A stretch of DNA of 64,000 nucleotides, from the NCBI GenBank assembly GCA_009667805.1, contig CM019066.1, forward strand, positions 327,790,690 to 327,854,689. Reading direction: 5' to 3'. Below, one piece after another: positions 13,345-25,639 of the stretch; positions within the stretch are counted from its first letter, which is position 1, and every line of letters begins with the position of its first letter. The stretch is from Leptobrachium leishanense. Its lineage: Eukaryota; Chordata; Amphibia; Anura; Megophryidae. Made by a program: the position numbers and the translations under genes. The notes below the pieces were generated by a model. It did no database searches, had not been told where the DNA came from, and saw only the letters and a list, made by a program, of their open reading frames with translations.

Positions 13345-14130
13345 TATTATTATCACCATTTATAGCGCCAACAGTTTCTGCATTGTTTTACAATAACCAA
13401 AGGGAACGAGATAAACAGGCATATGATGGAAACAAGAGGTGTAGAGGGCCCTGCTCATAGGTGCTTACAATCTAGAGGGATTGGGGCTGAGGAAGACAAG
13501 AGGAATTTTACTGGACGGCAGGATCATTAGAGCCAGTGGTTTGGGAATGGTGGGGCCATAGAAGCAGCTTCAATCATGTGTGAATTGCAACGGTGCTGTG
13601 GAACGCTAACCTGAAGAGATGGGTTTTGAGTGATTTCTTGAAGGCCTGAAGGTCAGGGGAGAGTTTGATAGGGCGAGGCAAGTCATTCCACAGGACCGGT
13701 GCTGCCCTTGAGAAGTCTTGGAGGCGAGAGTTGGCCGTGCGTGTGTAGACAGAACAGGAGATCGCCTGCCGACTGGAGTTGTCTGGATGGGATGTGCTTG
13801 CGGAGTAATGAAGACATGTAGGGAGGAGTTGAGTTATTGAGTGATTTGAACGTGAGCATCAGTATTTTAAACTGTATCCTGGAAGCCAATGGAGGGACTG
13901 GCAGTGGGGGGGAGGTACGCGAGGTGCGTCTGGTGAGAAAAATAATCCTGGCACCTGCATTCATTACAAATTGCAAAGGGGCCATACAGGAGTTGGGGAG
14001 GCCAATGAGGAGCGAGTTGCAGTAATCGAGTCGTGAAATGACAAGAGCATGAACCAGCACCTTCGTGGTATCTTGTGTCAGAAAGGGGCGGACACGGGCG
14101 ATGTTCTTGAGTTAAAAGTAACAGGATTTG
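13345..14130 (-). pseudogene. L2/CR1-like LINE, 3' fragment with RT C-terminus
   Basis: On the minus strand the frame at 14060-13683 reads LVISRLDYCNSLLIGLP, then a TRRTSRTSPPLP segment and RIQFKILMLTFKSLNNSTPPY. This is the typical C-terminal region of L2/CR1/Rex-type reverse transcriptases. A second frame further down reads RLQDFSRAAPVLWNDLP and FKKSLKTHLFR, the usual end of these proteins, so a frameshift separates the two. The copy ends in CTGTTGGCGCTATAAATGGT plus a TAA-rich tail at about 13345. It is 5'-truncated and dead. Confidence 0.85.
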
Positions 14131-14754
14131 GTAACTGTCTGGGTGATATCACAATTTTTGGAACGATCATTTATATCATTTCTTTGATGTTTCTTTTTGA
14201 TATATTACTGCATCCTACCCCGAGCCAGTTATTCCTTTCTAAAAAGAAACCGTGGATATCTTTCCTCCTGACCTGACGGCTGTGATGTAAAGTGCATGCA
14301 AAGGTCCTGGATCAACTTTATTTTCCTGTCAACACGGGGATTTGGCTGGTAAATAAAGTGCATATGTTTAGGTCGGGGTGGAGGGACATTTGACTCCAAA
14401 ATAGGAATCACTTCGGAAACAAGTACCAGGTGTAAATTAGGAGACTGATTGTTTGAACATTTGGGGCTGGTTTACGTACAGATCAAAAGAAGACTAGGAT
14501 GACCCTTCAACCAGCACCAAATAATGCCAGAAAAGAACTTGCAGCATCCTTAATCATTGCCAGCTCATACTGGATTGAGTGAAAATAATGTGAGCCACAT
14601 AGATGGTTGCATCCAGTGTAGATATGGGAAGTGAACAGGGTACCTAATTAAGATTTATCCAACATGTAGAGACATCAGGGAGGCTTCTGATTGACACCAA
14701 ATGCTTTCTACAGTAGGAGAAGAACTGCTCAACCCTTCACTACCAAGCTTGATT

Positions 14755-15165
14755 ATCACTTCCTCGTAACCACACCTCCAACTCTCGTCTTCAGGACTTC
14801 TCCAGAGCTGCCCCCTTTCTACGGAACTCCCTCCCCGCAACATTAGACTCTCCCCATCTCTCCAGTCCTTCAAGAAGTCTTTGAAAAACATTACTTTAGA
14901 GAAGCCTATCTGCTCACTCCATAATCCCCCACTGTAATTTCTTGCTTCATCTGTGTGGGAACACATTGCACATGCCCCTGCTACTTTGCATACTCAGCCA
15001 TTTACCCTCACCTAGTGTGTCACCCCTCTCCTCTTAGATTGTAAGCTCTCAAGCAGGGTCGTCTCTCCTACGGTTCTGTGTAATGTGTATATATATTTGT
15101 TATTCTGTGTCTCCCATTGTACAGCACTACAGAACTTAACGCTTTATGAATACTTGTAACGGATC
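14755..15165 (+). pseudogene. L2/CR1-like LINE, second 3' fragment
   Basis: The plus strand reads SRLQDFSRAAPFLRNSLPA and related residues, the same C-terminal motif as the neighbouring fragment but on the opposite strand. A 3' UTR follows: CTCTTAGATTGTAAGCTCTC ... CCCATTGTACAGCACTACAG. Its tail type differs from 13345-14130, so this is a different subfamily. Confidence 0.75.
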
Positions 15166-15169
15166 GTCA

Positions 15170-18100
15170 GAAACATCTACATGGGCCCTGATATTGAGTA
15201 TACTCGATCAGATCGAATTCTGAAGCAATGCAAAAGTATTGTGCACTGTGTATTGAAAACAAAATTCGCTTGCAAATGGGCTTCAGAACGTTCCTCTGAA
15301 AAATCAGCACTTCGGACATGGCAGCCTTGAAATTATTAGGAAAGCTTTGAGATGCTTTTTTTTTCCTGCACAGAACCACGAAGTTCAAGGTACAATGCAA
15401 ATGTAGTAGCGCTTTTTGGCCAGCAGATGGAACCCTCTGTCAAACAAGGTTGCTACAGTGAACATATATAGAAGTGTCCCCATGAATATTATCTACAGTG
15501 TGGGTAATGGAAAGTGATTTTCCATAAAACAACTGGGTCCTGACTTGATATTGAAGGGGTTAAGAATGATTTGCAGCATAAAGAAGAACAAGGAGTACTG
15601 CAAGTCATGGTATGACCCCCCCCCCCCCCAAGATCTCCACATCGAGCCTGGGATTACATGAAATGACAGACATTGGCTAAATCCACAGCGCTACGGTTAG
15701 TTTTAACAACCTATAGTCAAAATTCCTTTAAAACTCAATTCCTAGAAGAATTGATGCTGCTTCGCAGGCAAAGGGTGATTTAATTAACAAAACATTGATT
15801 CATTGTTCTTCTGTTTGTTCACTTTGCATTTAGTTACTTGCTTAAAAAAAAAAAAAATAAAAAAAAAAACCATACTACTGCTTTTTTTTTTTAAAAGTAT
15901 TTTCAAAGCCTTTGAACCGGCCTATAACTTTTGCAAATTAGTGCCTTTAAATATGCTGCTTAAAAAGACTAATTGTGCTGAAGAGTGGCAGGTAACACGG
16001 AAATCATTGCCCCTTCTTGAAGTAATTGCTGCCTCTTAAAACTTGGCGTGAAAGTCTGCGCATTATCGCACAGGTGCATCTCGACACACAACTCTAAACA
16101 GTATGGTTCTTACATATATGCAAATACCTTTTTTAAACCGACCGTGCACAAATGGAAATGGAATAAAAATTTGTTTAAAAATAGAACTATCAATATATAA
16201 TAGAGAGCATCTTTCCTTCCCAAGGGACACAGCAAGTCCCTTTCCAAGGTTTTTTTTCCTCCCCCAAACATTAAAGAAATCTCATAAAATGGCAAATATG
16301 ACAATTACACGAGATTATATAGCTTTCCCATTGAACTCCGATTCAAAATAGATCATTGCTATGTGTATAGGTCATGTCACATTAGAAAGCTGTATCAAAA
16401 ATTTGCAATAGCGTGTAAATTCCCATTTGCACAACAAGTGTTTAAAAATTATTTTCCCACATTTTATCATCAAAACATTTTTGTTATAATCTAAGATTGA
16501 TTTTTTTTTTAAGTCTGAAATGGAGATCCTATTACTACAAGAGAATAAACAAATTTAACCAAAACAAGAAACTACATTTTGACTTGTGTTTTGGTGCATT
16601 GAGATTATGAATAATAGACCTGTATAAAAGCCGGACCTTGCTCTCTGCCTGGGACACGAGAGTAATGGCAGAAGCATTGCTTGTTTTATATGAACACAAT
16701 GCCAGTGCTTTAGGACTGCTTAAAAAATAAATGGGTGTTATTTTTTTTTACATGGTCACGTTTGGTATCATTGGTATGGCCAGACTTTGACCTGTCCAAT
16801 GACACTTCATCTGGCCTTGAAGGGTGTAAATAATGGAGATACAGGGGTCCAAATGACACCCACCTCCTCTCACAGTGGTAATTTTTAGATGAAACAACTA
16901 CGACATCCCCCTCCACATTTGCTCTTGGCGGGGGAAATGAGAAGGGGAGTTATTTCAGCAGCATTGTTTGCTCTATTTGGAAAACCAGATAATGGCACTT
17001 GCCTTAGAACAGAGAAGACCACACAAAAAAGGAAATTAATTACTTTTGCACTATTGTATTCACCTCTTTGAGCATCCATCATGCTGCAGACGCTTGTATC
17101 GGCAGTCAGTGCAGTAGTAGGCTGTAGAGAGCCAGAGAACTGGCCGCTTATCAGCAGGAGTTGATAATTAAACTATCGCCGGGGGTTGCGGCACCTCTCA
17201 CGCAGGGATGACGTCCTTGGCGTTTCAGTACTGGCCGTCCTTTCTGGGTGATAGCGTCTGATTTGCATATGGAGCAGTTGTCCCTGTAATGGAACTATCG
17301 ACCTAAAACCTTGTGAGAACTGAGCGGACCCCACCGTAGAGCAGGCCACTACTGCCGTTGCTCGTTCTCCGGACCCTCACAAACCTCTGTTTCTCCCGTT
17401 GATAATTATTTAACTGATCGGTAAGCAGACAGCATAATTATTGCATGGTCAGAAATAAAATTCTTGGTCACTTGTGCCCATATTTAAGCGTTCTGCAGTG
17501 CTCCGCACATGTGACGGCCGGAACGCAGCATGGAACACATCAATGATGGTATTTAGGCTGTTTTCGCACAAATAGGAGGAAGATGAATTGCACTAGTGAA
17601 GGAAATGGAGAACATCACAGTAATTGACCAGCTCATGGAGTTCAGAAGAGGAGAAGAAAAAAAAAAAACCAGAAAGGGAGTGTAGGATATGCAGACATTT
17701 TCCAGAATGCGTGTTGCAGGAAGTCGGTTATCAGAAGAGATCTTTCGACTTCAAACCTCAGTTTCAAAACAAGATACAGTGAGCATCTGTGCATGGGAAA
17801 AAACGAAAAGCAAGCAACAGTCACGGCTAGATAAATGGGCTTTAAATCTAGGAATGAAACATGAATTGGAACCATTTGGTAAGCTTTATATATAGAGCAG
17901 AAACGTATCGGCTATGTACTCCCCTATAGGACTGCTGATCTGTTTACTAGACCATCTGTGGCATCTGTTACCCATCACAATTCCCATGTTACACGGAAAG
18001 CAGGAACACTGAACCACGGGTCCAGTTCCCAGCACATCTCCTCAGTCCATCACTCTCCAGAGGTGGATGAAACGAGCACAAAACAGAAGCCTTATGTGAT

Positions 18101-18720
18101 TTAACAGACTCCAAGAAAAAAGTAATTTTTATAAAAGGGGACAGAAATTAGACATGTTCATCCCACATCTAAACTTTACATTTTCTCATTTAAAAAAAAT
18201 TAACTCTGATCCATTTAGCTGGTGCGATCTCTAGTCTCCACCTTTTCGGTTTCACCGCTATCGGTTTAGATTCATGCGGTATCATTGGGTCCTCTGTGGT
18301 TTCGTCTTATATGCACATCCCATATATTGCGCGAGCTGTAATGTAACAGAAGTCTGCTTATAAGTCTACAAAATAATAATAATACTGTTCGTGAAAACAC
18401 AAACCGCATATGGCGACAGAAAGCTTTCAATACCTTAGTGAGAGCCTTTATTTCATTTTATGAGCTGCAGTACAAAGGCATTTTTTGGAATCCACAGAGA
18501 ACATCAGGAGAACCAGGGCTGGATGAAAATGTTCAACCACTTCCTTGTCATTGACCACAACTTTAACCCTGGTAATATATGCAAACACATGTCATTCAGA
18601 GGTCAGTTGGCTCCAGCCAGAACTACATGGGATCCTGTCATTTATAGGATGTTGATAGGGGTTAATATTTAACGCCTCTGCTTCACCACTCCCGTTTAAC
18701 CCTGGCCAAGATCATGTGTA
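15170..18720. other. No gene; largely single-copy sequence
   Basis: Homopolymer runs, and a fragment (GTCACGTTTGGTATCATTGG, near 16755) like the interior of the TTAA MITE near 36430. Parts of 15780-16100 and 17080-17560 look non-repetitive with ATTTGCAT- and TAATTA-type motifs, which could be conserved non-coding sequence; this cannot be tested here. Confidence 0.4.
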
Positions 18721-18725
18721 TTTAA

Positions 18726-19180
18726 CCCCTTCACTACCAAGTGATTTGCAAAAAAAAAAAAAAAAACACACATTGTCAGAAACCAGTGGTTATTTGAAAA
18801 AATCATTTTAAATTTTAAAGCAAGAAATATGAGTTTATACCCATTTTATGTCTTACTGTAAATTACCTATTTTTGGCCAGTAGATGGCACCATCTACTGC
18901 CAAATTGAGTTAGAGGAAACTAGACCAGCCACTAAAACCTCTATTTCTCCTTGCATTGGCTGCTGAAAGTCCGATATGTCAGAACTTTGAGCAGCTGATT
19001 TTACAGTTTTAGCGCTTTGGGCTTTATGCCCACAGAGCTAAAACATTGGAGGAACATTGTACAGCCCAAGAGGAAACAAAATTTGTTTGCAGCAAACGAG
19101 ATCAGCATACCGAGATATCTCGATAACGGGGCACCAGATGGTGCCTTTGAAGTCTGAAATATCTATCGGTAGTGAAGGGG
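18726..19180. mobile_element. TTAA-flanked MITE
   Basis: Inverted ends CCCCTTCACTACC / GGTAGTGAAGGGG lie between TTAA at 18722-18725 and 19181-19184, as for piggyBac- or Kolobok-type elements. It contains an internal CCAGTAGATGGCACCATCTACTG palindromic patch. A related element is at 35852-37058. Confidence 0.8.
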
Positions 19181-19411
19181 TTAAGAACCCTTTTGTAAGT
19201 AAATAATATCGCATATCACTTCTGTCAATGTATTTTGCCTCATAACTCCGCTCTGTCACCCGACCAGTGGAGAATCAAACTCGCCAGGCACAGATTTACA
19301 GTAAAACCCGCTTCTCACTTTATTGGTGTCCCTGTAAAATTCTGTGTGATAATAGTGCTTTATAAAAGAACGATAATAAAAAATAAAATAAAAAAAGGCT
19401 TTATGATATGT

Positions 19412-19417
19412 TTTATT
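19412..19417 (-). promoter_or_regulatory. Candidate poly(A) signal of disp1
   Basis: AATAAA on the minus strand, about 770 nt past the disp1 stop codon. A second one follows at 19324-19319. Neither can be assigned as the used site from sequence alone. The stretch between stop and signal has no open frame resembling the missing C-terminal tail. Confidence 0.3.
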
Positions 19418-20182
19418 GACATAAACTTTTCACTTGATAGATCTAAACCTCTTGATACAGCAGGCACGTTGGCATCAAAGTTTGGCATAGGACAATAAAA
19501 TGAATTGCACTTAAAATCATTACAATTATGTCACTTTGTGGCACAGGTCGTTAGCAGATTTTGGATGTAACTCATTAGTATCAAGCTCTGGTTTTGGTTT
19601 CTATTAACAGACATTCAAATAAAATGGTTAGAACCTGACGCGTACGTATGTATACCTTTACAGAAGTGCTACTTGTTTTAAGTCGTGTACACCGTAGTCT
19701 CACAAGCGTCCCTTACTCAGACATGGCGCGTTGCTGTCTGGTTTGTCAGGCACCGTTTTCCCATGAATTGCCAAAAAGGAGTGATAAAAATAATAAAATG
19801 GCCACTCATAGAAACGTATGTTGGTCCATATGGTGCGTTTGGTAAAATCTACTATTTTCTGCAGTGCCGTGTAAGCTCAAACTGAATAAGAGAAACATGG
19901 GATATATGAAATTTAGCAGATTGCTCCACAACGTAGGCCGCTGCCAGGAAACATAGAATAAATAATGTTTCAAGTAAAGTCATGAACTCCTAATAACCGG
20001 TCGCCATTTCTTGGGAAAACTTGTTTCTGTTCACCCAGGGCACTTCCGTTCGGCTTCAGATGTAGCTGTGTAAAGAGATTAGTGAAACATTAGCACTGGT
20101 CCCCACAATGTCGCAAAATGAATGCGTAGGTGTGTGTGATCTCCACGTAACGTAGAGCTCTGACATACTTTGTTACACAGTC

Positions 20183-22816
20183 TTATGTTGTGCTGCAGTT
20201 ATGCGATGCTAAAGGTTCCAATTCATAATGCTCGTGTTCAACGTCCGCTTTGGTACCCCCCCTTGCATCCAGCTGCTTTTTCTTCGAGTGGTTCACTTCG
20301 TTCTGCCCCCGTTCTGCAACGTTCGAAGACAATGCTTGAGAAAAGGCTTTGAACTGTAACTTCTTTGGCAGTGGTATCTGGCCGCAAGTTCCTTGGGGAC
20401 CAAGACATCGGCACATGCACTGAAAAAAGAAAGTGGCAAAAGCCCAGCTGATGCACATGATCAGCATCATGAAAGTGCCGAGCTGGGTGTAAGCCAAAAC
20501 CGTAGATGGCATCATCATTGCCCCCGCCACGAAAGTTGTCAGAGCAGCCATTGCGATTGCAGATCCCATGCGGCTTAGGGAAAAGACCACTTTGCCTTCA
20601 CGGTCTGGATCTGGAGCGAGACGATACGCCACACCATAGTGTACTGCAAAATCAACCGACAAGCCTACAGCGACAGATATGGTGACCGATTCTAAGACGT
20701 TTAGCTCCCATCCAAGAAGGACAAGAGAACCAACAGTGACAAATATGGTACCAGCAATGGAAATGATGGCATACATACTTATGATGATGTTCCATGTTGT
20801 TAGAAGCATGACACTAAAGGCAACCGCAACAGAAAGCCCCATGGCAATCAGCGTCCCATCTGAAAGGCTATCTTGCAGGTCATAGAATTCCAAGTTGCTC
20901 ACAAACCATCCATTGCTGAGGCCTTCAGGAGCAAACTTCAGCTCATTGGCAACCCATGCGTCAACCTCTTTGTAGAACTGATGCATCTTCTCGTGAGCCA
21001 GCGTAAAGAGGTAATTGCTTCGAAACTCCAGCACCACAGCTCTTATTGTGTCATTTATGTCAAATCTGGGCCCTGGCGTCTTGCTGTCTAAATGATAACC
21101 GGTGCTCCTCTCAAGCTCCATAATGGCCCTCTTGATACACAACTCAAAAACCTCTTGCTTGTATGGAAATCCTGACTGACTGCAACATGGGTAAAGGGCA
21201 GGTTCATCACAGTCCTGGTTCTCCATCCACTGTTTAAATGTTTCGATGAAACAACTGGTGAAGTCCTGTTCATCAGTTTGGTAAAAAAAGGTTTGGTTTT
21301 TCAACTTTTGGCAAAAATGCAGAATCCACTTCTGAGACGCTGGACTTGCAATGTTAAAGCTACTGTCTAACTTGAGCTTGCCCTTACTTTTAGGATTAAG
21401 GGGATCCCCGTTGTCTTCTGGAGATACACCCCAGATTATCGTTATAGGCATGTGCAGCTCCTCCCCGTGGTGAACCCGTTCAAACATGAAGATCTTCTTG
21501 AATTCTGCGTCGTAGCGTTCGAAGGGGTGAGACGATCTAAAAACCTGGAACTCTGAGAGCTCCAGAGATGGGAGCTTCATCTTTGGATTGATGCACACTA
21601 TGTATGCTCCACCTATTGTTATGGCGAGGAACCAGAACACCCATACGTATCTAAATTTTATAACGATACATGGCAATACCTTTTCAAAGAATATCCTCGA
21701 GGCCTCAGAGATGGCAAAGAGAAGTTTGTGTACCTTCTGGCACAATACATTCCAGCAGCTTGTCTTCGTCGGCGGTCGCTGTGGTGTCTTGTTGAAGCAA
21801 CTAAAAAGATTTTGAAGATACCGTTCATGTAGGACAACTACGGCAGGCAACCAGGTTACCATTAATACATAATTTACCAATATGGCTGTTCCAGCGTATA
21901 CACCGAAACACCTGATTGCAGTGATATTACTAACATAATTGGCATAAAAGGCAGCTGCGGTGGTGAAGCTGGTGACAAACATAGAAAGAGCAGCATGTTG
22001 CAGGGTGATGCTGACGGTTTCGGACGTTTCTGCATGAGGTTTGTCAAACTTGGTGTAGTTCCACACATCGCACAAGACGAAAGCATCATCTGCTCCAATT
22101 CCGACAAGAATTATTAGTGCAGTGAGGTTCATGAAGGGGAAAAACTCAAAGTTAAATACTACACGATAGAGGAAATAAGATACAATCAAAGAACTAATTA
22201 TGGCAAACATGGTCATTAGTGTTATAAACATTGACCTAGTGTAGATGCACATGACCAAAAGAACAATTACTATGGCGATTGCTGGATACACGGTATCCAT
22301 TAAGAGATAGTCTTGAAATAAACTGTGTTTGATTCCAAACTCAATTCCCGTGATGGTGGTGACACCATCTGAACAGTTCCAGTTCTCAAAATTGTCAAGA
22401 TAAATGTTCATCATGGATTCCCCTTTCTCTGTCGGGGAGAAAAGCATACTATGCCTTAAAGCTGGTGCCCCATAATCAGCAGACTTTGGGCTTAGAAAGT
22501 CTTTGTCGACCAGGTAGTGAAGGATCTGGTAAACGGCATTATACTTTGTACATTTACGAGGCACATTTGTACACTTCAGTTGGTCCTTTCTTTTGGTGGC
22601 CATGTCCCAGCACTCTGGACCCAACGTTCCATTGTGATAATATTTGGCACATGTACGAACTAGTTTTAGTGTGTGAGAAATGTCCCGCTCTTCGATCTTC
22701 TGGCACGACGATCGGTTATTGAAAATGGCTATGTAGTTCCCGAGCGTCCAGCTGGGACAACAGGAATCGGCCGTGGCTCTCTGACACAGGTCGGCAAACT
22801 GTGGATGTGATCTAAT
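20183..22816 (-). CDS. disp1: Dispatched 1, last coding exon (877 codons plus stop)
   Basis: Dispatched 1 is a plasma-membrane RND-family protein that exports cholesterol-modified Hedgehog from producing cells. The exon starts after a polypyrimidine tract and CAG at 22817-22819. It opens in phase 0 with [10 protein letters not shown] and reads without a stop to TAA at 20185-20183. It holds the end of the first extracellular loop, then the sterol-sensing domain (TM2-6, about exon residues 175-345) with GIGADDAF near 239. TM7, the second large Cys-rich loop and TM8-12 follow, with [12 protein letters not shown] near 717. These two acidic motifs are the RND proton- or cation-relay positions. The sequence reads as DISP1 rather than DISP2, DISP3, PTCH or NPC1. 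Only about 75 residues follow TM12, ending [13 protein letters not shown], whereas mammalian DISP1 has a cytoplasmic tail of several hundred residues. An ATG-based ORF search shortens this exon because its true start is a splice acceptor. Confidence 0.97.
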   Translation of the reverse strand: MRSHPQFADLCQRATADSCCPSWTLGNYIAIFNNRSSCQKIEERDISHTLKLVRTCAKYYHNGTLGPECWDMATKRKDQLKCTNVPRKCTKYNAVYQILHYLVDKDFLSPKSADYGAPALRHSMLFSPTEKGESMMNIYLDNFENWNCSDGVTTITGIEFGIKHSLFQDYLLMDTVYPAIAIVIVLLVMCIYTRSMFITLMTMFAIISSLIVSYFLYRVVFNFEFFPFMNLTALIILVGIGADDAFVLCDVWNYTKFDKPHAETSETVSITLQHAALSMFVTSFTTAAAFYANYVSNITAIRCFGVYAGTAILVNYVLMVTWLPAVVVLHERYLQNLFSCFNKTPQRPPTKTSCWNVLCQKVHKLLFAISEASRIFFEKVLPCIVIKFRYVWVFWFLAITIGGAYIVCINPKMKLPSLELSEFQVFRSSHPFERYDAEFKKIFMFERVHHGEELHMPITIIWGVSPEDNGDPLNPKSKGKLKLDSSFNIASPASQKWILHFCQKLKNQTFFYQTDEQDFTSCFIETFKQWMENQDCDEPALYPCCSQSGFPYKQEVFELCIKRAIMELERSTGYHLDSKTPGPRFDINDTIRAVVLEFRSNYLFTLAHEKMHQFYKEVDAWVANELKFAPEGLSNGWFVSNLEFYDLQDSLSDGTLIAMGLSVAVAFSVMLLTTWNIIISMYAIISIAGTIFVTVGSLVLLGWELNVLESVTISVAVGLSVDFAVHYGVAYRLAPDPDREGKVVFSLSRMGSAIAMAALTTFVAGAMMMPSTVLAYTQLGTFMMLIMCISWAFATFFFQCMCRCLGPQGTCGQIPLPKKLQFKAFSQALSSNVAERGQNEVNHSKKKQLDARGGTKADVEHEHYELEPLASHNCSTT

Positions 22817-23977
22817 CTGAAAGATATAAAAAAAAAAGACAACACGTTAAAAAAACAAACCGGTAAAAAAAGGATAGGATCATAAACCAGTGATATTTTA
22901 TGGCTGCTAAAAAGGTTTGAATCTACAGGAGGAACACGCTGCTTTCACACCGAGAACTTTTTAAAACCTCAGAAAAATAGCTGAGAGTTCGTCTAAACTC
23001 ACAATATCCTTCAAAATGAGAAAAGCAAGGATGAAGGATGCTTGTGTCCATTAACATATCACTTCACGCACAAAAAAAACATTAAAACAAGGCCCACCCA
23101 ATGGATTCTGAGCCCACCATGAACCATGGCTGTGGTTTTATCCCTTCTACTGGACATAATGGTGTTTGTAAAGTCTTCTCTCGTGTTCCCCCCCCCCCCT
23201 TCATATTTTCGTGCAGGGCTTATTCACAGGGACAGACAGGAGCCTTTTAATAGAAACATAAATAAATGCACAATTTTTCCATGTTTATGCACACTGCCTG
23301 GCCCCATGTCGCACTTTGTTAGCATAATTAGCTGCAGGAAAAGTGTTTGGGCTATTTGTGGAGTACACAGGTACGTCAGCCATGGTACAGACACAGGCAC
23401 GAACAGGGCTTCATTGCACATCAAAAATCTCCTCCATTCATTCTGATCTCCATTGCAACAAAAAGTGACATGATGCACTTTGCAAGTGTTAACAACTGAT
23501 GTTATCCATGTGTAATTTTCCCAATTACAGTGTAAATGTGGGGAATTATTTATATAGCGCCAACAGGTTCTGCAGCACAGGAAGGGGGATTTAATAAATT
23601 ATAAACAGACTTAGGAGTCAGAGACAAAGTATTTATATATCAATTGTTTTTCTTTATCAAGCTCCCTTATTTGTGTGTGTATATATAATGGTTTGTTATA
23701 TATATATATATATATATATTATTTAAATTTTAATACAAGAAAAAATTATTTGTGAGATACTGACCCCAAAATAAAGAATTAAACTCCTTAGACTCTGGGT
23801 GGAGAGCCCTGATTTATGTGTGTGTCGTATTTGCTCACCTCAGATGCAAGGTTTTGAAATACACACTTTCAGGTTTAGTGCAGAATTATATATATATGAT
23901 TTTTTTTTTTAAACCAAAAAAAGTTATTATAAAGATCTACATTTCAGCTTTCGAATGGAGCCTTCATTCATAATAAA
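22817..23977. other. disp1 intron, no exon seen
   Basis: A polypyrimidine tract precedes the acceptor. 23535-23600 is a LINE tail fragment (TTATATAGCGCCAACAGGTT) and about 23698-23720 is a TA microsatellite. Confidence 0.6.
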
Positions 23978-24724
23978 TGTGATGTGCGTCCCTTTGGACT
24001 TGGGGTACATGGGCTAGAAATGTATTTGGGAGGTGCAGGGTTGATGTTCTATATTATTTCCCTGCCCTCTCCTGTGCAGAGTGTTTGTGTAATCTGTGTT
24101 AGGTATGAATAATGTTCTTGTCTATTGTTATGGTCCATGTGTATCTGTTGCTATCTGCTGATAGGATGGCTGGCTAATGAATATGTGATTATCAATTTAT
24201 GTTTGAGTGGTCTCTGTTGATAGGTTTTGTCAGGCAAACACTGCCCCATTATCGGATTACTATGGTTTATAAAATTACTATGTGGTCACTGTAGCCAAAG
24301 TCAACTACCCCTATCTAACATGTGTTTACTCTGAATCAGTTTATTCTTTACTCCTGTAATTTCTCCTCTGTTACCGAAGGTATTTAGACAGTCTGATGCT
24401 CAGGCTCTGATTACAGGGAACCCTCTTGTTTCATGTCTGGTTCACTTGAGGAAGGGGGGGGGCAGGGTGTAATTTCCTATTGGCCTCCATGTCCACCTGG
24501 GACTGTATATATTCAATAAAAGGTGTTCAGTGTGTCTGTTCCATTTTGACCCTGAAAACCTCCAGATCTTATTTCTGGGGTATGCTAGCAAGCTCTCTAC
24601 GTGTCCCGGCCATTAAGCTTCGCCTGAGGACTGGAAGAAGGCGTGAGAGTCTGTCTGGGAAGATAGCGGGGGTCCGGCGCGGAAGCGGTATTGACAGATA
24701 TGACCCGTACTGAGACCTGTTACA
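23978..24724 (+). repeat. Probable solo LTR
   Basis: Begins TGTGATG and ends TTACA (TG...CA), with flanking ATAAA (23973-23977) and ATAAC (24725-24729) matching at four of five bases. Near 24508 it has TGTATATATTCAATAAAAGG, a TATA-like box merged with a poly(A) signal, as expected for a promoter/poly(A) LTR. No retroviral gene lies beside it, so a solo LTR left by recombination is likely. The class cannot be told from sequence. Confidence 0.45.
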
Positions 24725-24759
24725 ATAACTTTGTCTTTAAGCACGAAGACCTTTTCTAA

Positions 24760-24895
24760 AAACACACACAATTACTTGGGATCAAGTCAACAGGGGACAC
24801 CATTAAAAAAAGTGTTTTTTTTAATAATATATATTTTTGCAGAATAAAAAGAGGTCACAAATAAATAAATATTGATCAGATATACAAAGCATCTA
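24760..24895. repeat. Dispersed repeat R, copy 2
   Basis: ACTTGGGATCAAGTCAACAG and following AT-rich sequence to AATATTGATCAGATA match 9838-9970. It is likewise preceded by a short CA-repeat. Confidence 0.7.
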
Positions 24896-25639
24896 AAGAA
24901 ATCAATTCATACTGTAAAACATGCAAACCTATTAGCAGGGTAAATACTACAGCGAGGCACTGTAATGGATGTGGGGTCAAATAAACAGAACGTTGAAGTT
25001 TAAATTTTTTGCAGTGACTTCATTGATTGCTTAAAATTGAGTCCAGCCGCTGTACTCCTTAATGAAAGATAAACTGGCAGGGCCTGCTCTGTAATGAAGG
25101 GTTTATGTAATCTTTAGAGACCATGGTCTTAAATAAAGTGGGTTTATACTTTTTTTTAAGGGGCAAGCATGACACACATCACAGGGATTCACTGAGGAAT
25201 TTCTGTTAAGTATAATCAATTGCTTCTTTTTAAAGCTTAATAAGCGCAGCGCCCAGTGTGAAGCCAGGAAATTATCCGCTGCACAGCATGACATCCTTTT
25301 TTTCCAAAAAAAAAATGGAAAACACCTGATGTTTGCCCCATATCACTGAAATTGAGAAATCCGAGATGTGCACGATACCAGTAAGAGAGACGGCTAACCG
25401 ATCGCTAAATAGAAGAGCCGTAAGTAATACAGCATGACCAAAATATATTTTTATGGAACCCAATTCTTTTATTATGGTAAAAGAAACAAGACTTGTGTCT
25501 GTCAACCAAAAGCTATAACTATCAGAAGAAAATCCAATGTACATTGTGCATCCCCTGACACACGCACATGATGAGGAATCAAATATAACCTATGTTCACA
25601 GCCATCTAGTAGTGGCAAATGAGGTGTCTGCGCTACAGA

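Noticed and set aside
19985..20085. Possible extra disp1 exon after an ACAG acceptor (about 31 codons, LHLKPNGSALGE)
   Set aside because: No similarity to the known tail, and it would need an unseen donor before the stop codon at 20185.
20183..22816. Patched, NPC1, DISP2 or DISP3 as identity of the large exon
   Set aside because: GIGADDAF, the [10 protein letters not shown] start and the exon order upstream all fit Dispatched 1 specifically.
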